This document shows, one piece after another, positions 40,319 through 42,708 of a DNA stretch of 42,708 nt. Source of the DNA: a virus; IMG/VR virus record IMGVR_UViG_3300035698_000064, positions 1 to 42,708 of that record; one strand, written 5' to 3'. Every line of letters starts with the position of its first letter. Position 1 is the stretch's first letter. The notes beneath the pieces were generated by a model. It had not been told where the DNA came from and did no database searches. It was given only the letters and a program-made list of their open reading frames with translations. Position numbers and translations under genes: made by a program.

Positions 40319-41139
40319 AACTATTAGTATTGGGAAGTGAGGGACAGATTGGAGGACACCTTTGTAGTTTCCTTGAGAAGAAAGGGCACGAAGTAGATCG
40401 CCTGGATATCGTTCTAACACCTAACGATGATCTTAGATACCGTGTAAACTCCGATGCCATCTACGAGAGAATGTATGAAGCAGATTACGTCTTCTTCCTG
40501 GCCTTCGATGTTGGGGGTAGTTCCTACCTTAAGAAGTATGAGGGGTCTCCTTCCTTTATACTGAGTAACCTGGCTCTAATGCATGAGACCTTCCAGTCGC
40601 TCCAAGATTCCAAGACCCCTTTCATGTTTGCCTCTAGTCAGATGGCTGATATGCCCTACTCTTCTTATGGTACTCTCAAGCGTGCAGGGGAGTTCCTCAC
40701 TAAAGCTCTAGACCAGACTACTGTTCGCTTCTGGAACGTATACGGTATTGAGAAGGATATAGAGAAGGCTCACGTTATTACGGACTTCATCAACGAAGCT
40801 ATCTCTACCAAGAAGATCGAGTGTAAGACTTCCGGCTATGAGGAACGCCAATTCCTTTACGCTGATGATGCCTGTGAGGCAATGTACACTCTGATGGAGA
40901 AGAAGCTCAAGGGCAGCTTTGATATCTCCTCTTTCAAGTGGACTAGGATCATCGATATTGCTATGCTCATCGGAGATAAGATGGAAGTAATGGTACTGGC
41001 TAACCCTGATGTTGGAGACGAAGTACAGAAAGACGCTAAAGTAGATCCAAAAGAGGATATCCTGGAACACTGGGTTCCTAAGGTCAAGCTGGAGGTAGGC
41101 ATTAACCGTATCATCAAGGAGTACAAGTCGTGGATCTAG
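40315..41139 (+). CDS. NAD(P)-dependent sugar epimerase/dehydratase (extended SDR)
   Basis: This 274-residue protein has the Rossmann signature GSEGQIGG (G7, G10, G13), the SDR catalytic serine in FASSQM (S107/S108) and YGTLK with Y118 and K122. The pattern of an extended SDR acting on nucleotide sugars is clear, though which reaction (4-epimerase, 4,6-dehydratase or reductase) cannot be told. It would supply an activated sugar to the neighbouring transferases. Length is shorter than GalE (about 340), mainly in the C-terminal domain. Confidence 0.85.
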   Translation: MKLLVLGSEGQIGGHLCSFLEKKGHEVDRLDIVLTPNDDLRYRVNSDAIYERMYEADYVFFLAFDVGGSSYLKKYEGSPSFILSNLALMHETFQSLQDSKTPFMFASSQMADMPYSSYGTLKRAGEFLTKALDQTTVRFWNVYGIEKDIEKAHVITDFINEAISTKKIECKTSGYEERQFLYADDACEAMYTLMEKKLKGSFDISSFKWTRIIDIAMLIGDKMEVMVLANPDVGDEVQKDAKVDPKEDILEHWVPKVKLEVGINRIIKEYKSWI

Positions 41140-41954
41140 AAGTAAACCTAATCGGCAACACGTTCGCCCACCACACAGAGCCCTTCTCCAGCACCCACGG
41201 AAAAGGCTCTAAGTTCATTACCTGGAAGAAGGACAATAGTGCAGGCATCAGCCTTCACGTTGACGATGGGCTATTTCAAGAAGGCCCCCTTCATGTTAAG
41301 CCTGAGAATCGATATGGCTGGCTCTTGGAGGCTGAGAGTATTACCCCACAATTCTACTCCAACGCCCCTCGCGTATTAGACAGGTATAACAAAATCTTCA
41401 CATCCAACGAGTCTCTGCTACGACTAGACTCTAGGTTCGTTGGACCAATCCCTCTTGGCATGATCTGGATTAAAGAGCCTAAGATCCACGTTAAGACCAA
41501 GAGAATTTCCATGATCTCGTCTAACAAGGCTATGGTCCCTGGACATCTCTATCGCCTATACTGGGCAGAGAAGCTGAAAAATCAGGTTGATATGTTCGGA
41601 AGAGGCTTCAATGAGATTGATAGTAAGGAAGAAGGACTCAATGAGTATATGTTCTCTGTAGCTATTGAGAACTGTGGCTTCGGTATGACATCTAAGAACT
41701 ACTTCACTGAGAAGATTCTAGACTGCTTTGCAACAGGTACTATTCCTGTTTATTTCGGCTGTAGCAACATCCCCGACTACTTTAATCCTGATGGAGTTAT
41801 TGAGCTAAACGATTCTCTTGATCTAGCCAAGCTCGATAGAGCAGAGTACGAAAAGCGATTTGAGGCTGTCAAAGATAACTTTGATCTCTGCCTAGAGTAC
41901 GAAGTAATGGAAGACTACATTTTCACCCACCACCTAAAGGATACTTACCAATGA
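41130..41954 (+). CDS. Glycosyltransferase family 10 (fucosyltransferase)-like
   Basis: This 274-residue protein matches the C-terminal donor-binding domain of alpha-1,3-fucosyltransferases and related GT10/exostosin-like enzymes: SVAIENCGF, then YFTEKILDCFATGTIPVYFG and IPDYFNPDGVIEL at about residues 172-224. The N-terminal half is divergent. Use of GDP-fucose is possible but not certain, as many phage and bacterial relatives are unassigned. It overlaps the epimerase by 10 bases and the methyltransferase by four. Confidence 0.75.
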   Translation: MDLEVNLIGNTFAHHTEPFSSTHGKGSKFITWKKDNSAGISLHVDDGLFQEGPLHVKPENRYGWLLEAESITPQFYSNAPRVLDRYNKIFTSNESLLRLDSRFVGPIPLGMIWIKEPKIHVKTKRISMISSNKAMVPGHLYRLYWAEKLKNQVDMFGRGFNEIDSKEEGLNEYMFSVAIENCGFGMTSKNYFTEKILDCFATGTIPVYFGCSNIPDYFNPDGVIELNDSLDLAKLDRAEYEKRFEAVKDNFDLCLEYEVMEDYIFTHHLKDTYQ

Positions 41955-42634
41955 GTATGCTAGGACACTACGCTTCCTTCGATAAAGGAGAGAAGTACAC
42001 TAATCAGTATGGAGAGGAGCTTATCAACACTGAGACCATTATCGGTCTGTTTGAGAGACATGACCTCAAGCCTACTGGTGCCCTTCACGTTGGAGCACAT
42101 GAATGCCCCGAAAGAGCTTGCTACACTAAGCTCTTTAATACCAACGTTATCTGGGTGGAGGCTAATCCCGAAACCTACGAGAATCTTACCCTGCCTGTAG
42201 CTGAAGCAGATGGGCAACAAGCTTTCAATTTTGCTGCTCACCTTGAGGACTTTAAAGAGGTAGTTCTATTCTGTCCTACTGCTAGAGCAGACATGAGTTC
42301 TCTAAAAGAGATGGAAGGAGTTGATTTGAAAGTTCAGACTACAAAGACTCAACGCCTCGATACTTTCTTGACCCGCTTGAATGGCCTTGGGAGCCCTGAG
42401 GCTCTAGAGAATATTGATTTCCTCAACATTGATGTAGAGGGCCTAGAGCTAGAGGTTATCGAAGGACTAGGAGATTGGATTGACCACTTTGATTCCATCT
42501 TCATTGAAGTTACCGTAGACTCTATTCAGAAGATCGTTGAGCACATCGTTCCTAGAGGATTTGCACTAGCAGAACTATCCAAAAGCATCGAGCACCTTGG
42601 ATGGGGAGACGCCTTCTTTATTCGTAGACCATGA
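41951..42634 (+). CDS. FkbM-family SAM-dependent methyltransferase
   Basis: This 227-residue protein has the family pattern GALHVGAHECPE (SAM-binding loop), VIWVEANPETYENL (acidic residue for the ribose), and FLNIDVEGLELEVIEGL, the characteristic FkbM motif. Members typically O-methylate sugars or polyketides, so it may cap or modify the glycan made by the operon. Start and stop are both ATGA overlaps. Confidence 0.88.
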   Translation: MSMLGHYASFDKGEKYTNQYGEELINTETIIGLFERHDLKPTGALHVGAHECPERACYTKLFNTNVIWVEANPETYENLTLPVAEADGQQAFNFAAHLEDFKEVVLFCPTARADMSSLKEMEGVDLKVQTTKTQRLDTFLTRLNGLGSPEALENIDFLNIDVEGLELEVIEGLGDWIDHFDSIFIEVTVDSIQKIVEHIVPRGFALAELSKSIEHLGWGDAFFIRRP

Positions 42635-42708
42635 AAAAAATAGTACTAGGACAGCCTGGAGCCTTTGGAGATCTTCTCATCTGCGCTCCTATTGCTGAGA
42701 TCTTATCG
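42631..42708 (+). CDS. Partial glycosyltransferase family 9-like gene, cut by window end
   Basis: Only 26 codons are visible, beginning MKKIVLGQPGAFGDLLICAP. The G-x-x-GD-LL-x-x-P pattern is that of the N-terminus of GT9 (heptosyltransferase-like) enzymes. It is joined to the methyltransferase by an ATGA overlap and so belongs to the same operon. The short length makes the family call tentative. Confidence 0.5.
   Translation, partial: MKKIVLGQPGAFGDLLICAPIAEILS

Overview
The window is a 42.7 kb stretch of a T4-superfamily myovirus (tailed phage with a contractile tail). This rests on recognisable relatives of T4 gp21, gp22, gp23, gp13, gp14, gp18, gp19, gp32, gp41, gp46, gp47 and the late sigma factor gp55. 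It is not a T4-type genome in its replication genes: DNA polymerase is of the A family (PolA-like), ribonucleotide reductase is a class II B12-type enzyme, and thymidylate synthase is ThyX. That mix recalls marine and alphaproteobacterial T4-like phages, but the host cannot be read from the sequence. I saw no tRNA gene, integrase, insertion sequence or CRISPR array, and no gene-free stretch reaches 300 bases.

Layout. (1) 1-9559: three very large virion proteins, probably baseplate, tail fibre or adsorption components: a beta-helix-like protein, a protein sharing its N-terminal docking motif, and a protein with a long Gly/Pro-rich repeat region. (2) 9644-14015: head morphogenesis (three small probable core proteins, prohead protease, scaffold, major capsid protein), closed by a strong terminator. 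(3) 14136-19874: neck and tail (gp13-like, a Lys-rich protein, gp14-like, a PAAR tip protein, sheath, tube), closed by a terminator, then an unrecognised 873-residue protein. (4) 22575-24288: a resolvase-like nuclease and a gp55-like sigma factor on the minus strand, flanking two small plus-strand genes. (5) 24302-36132: replication, recombination and nucleotide metabolism (polymerase in three reading frames, ThyX, gp47, gp46, NrdJ, helicase, metallopeptidase, gp32-like ssDNA-binding protein), nearly all joined by 1-30 base overlaps. (6) 36134-36736: a lipoprotein. (7) 36807-42708: a tightly overlapping glycan operon of glycosyltransferases, a sugar-nucleotide epimerase-type enzyme and an FkbM-type methyltransferase, running off the window end.

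How it may work together. The gp55-like factor should direct late transcription. TATAATA boxes without an evident -35 element occur at several transcription-unit heads, some only 2-5 bases before the start codon, which would give leaderless mRNAs. Hairpins lie directly upstream of three of these boxes. ThyX and NrdJ would supply dTTP and dNTPs to a replisome of three-part polymerase, gp41-like helicase and gp32-like SSB. gp46/47 and the resolvase would serve recombination-dependent replication and DNA processing. The most unusual feature is the polymerase, which is split by an in-frame TAG directly abutting an ATG inside the exonuclease domain and again by an ATGA overlap in the thumb region, with a UDG-like Fe-S domain at its N-terminus.
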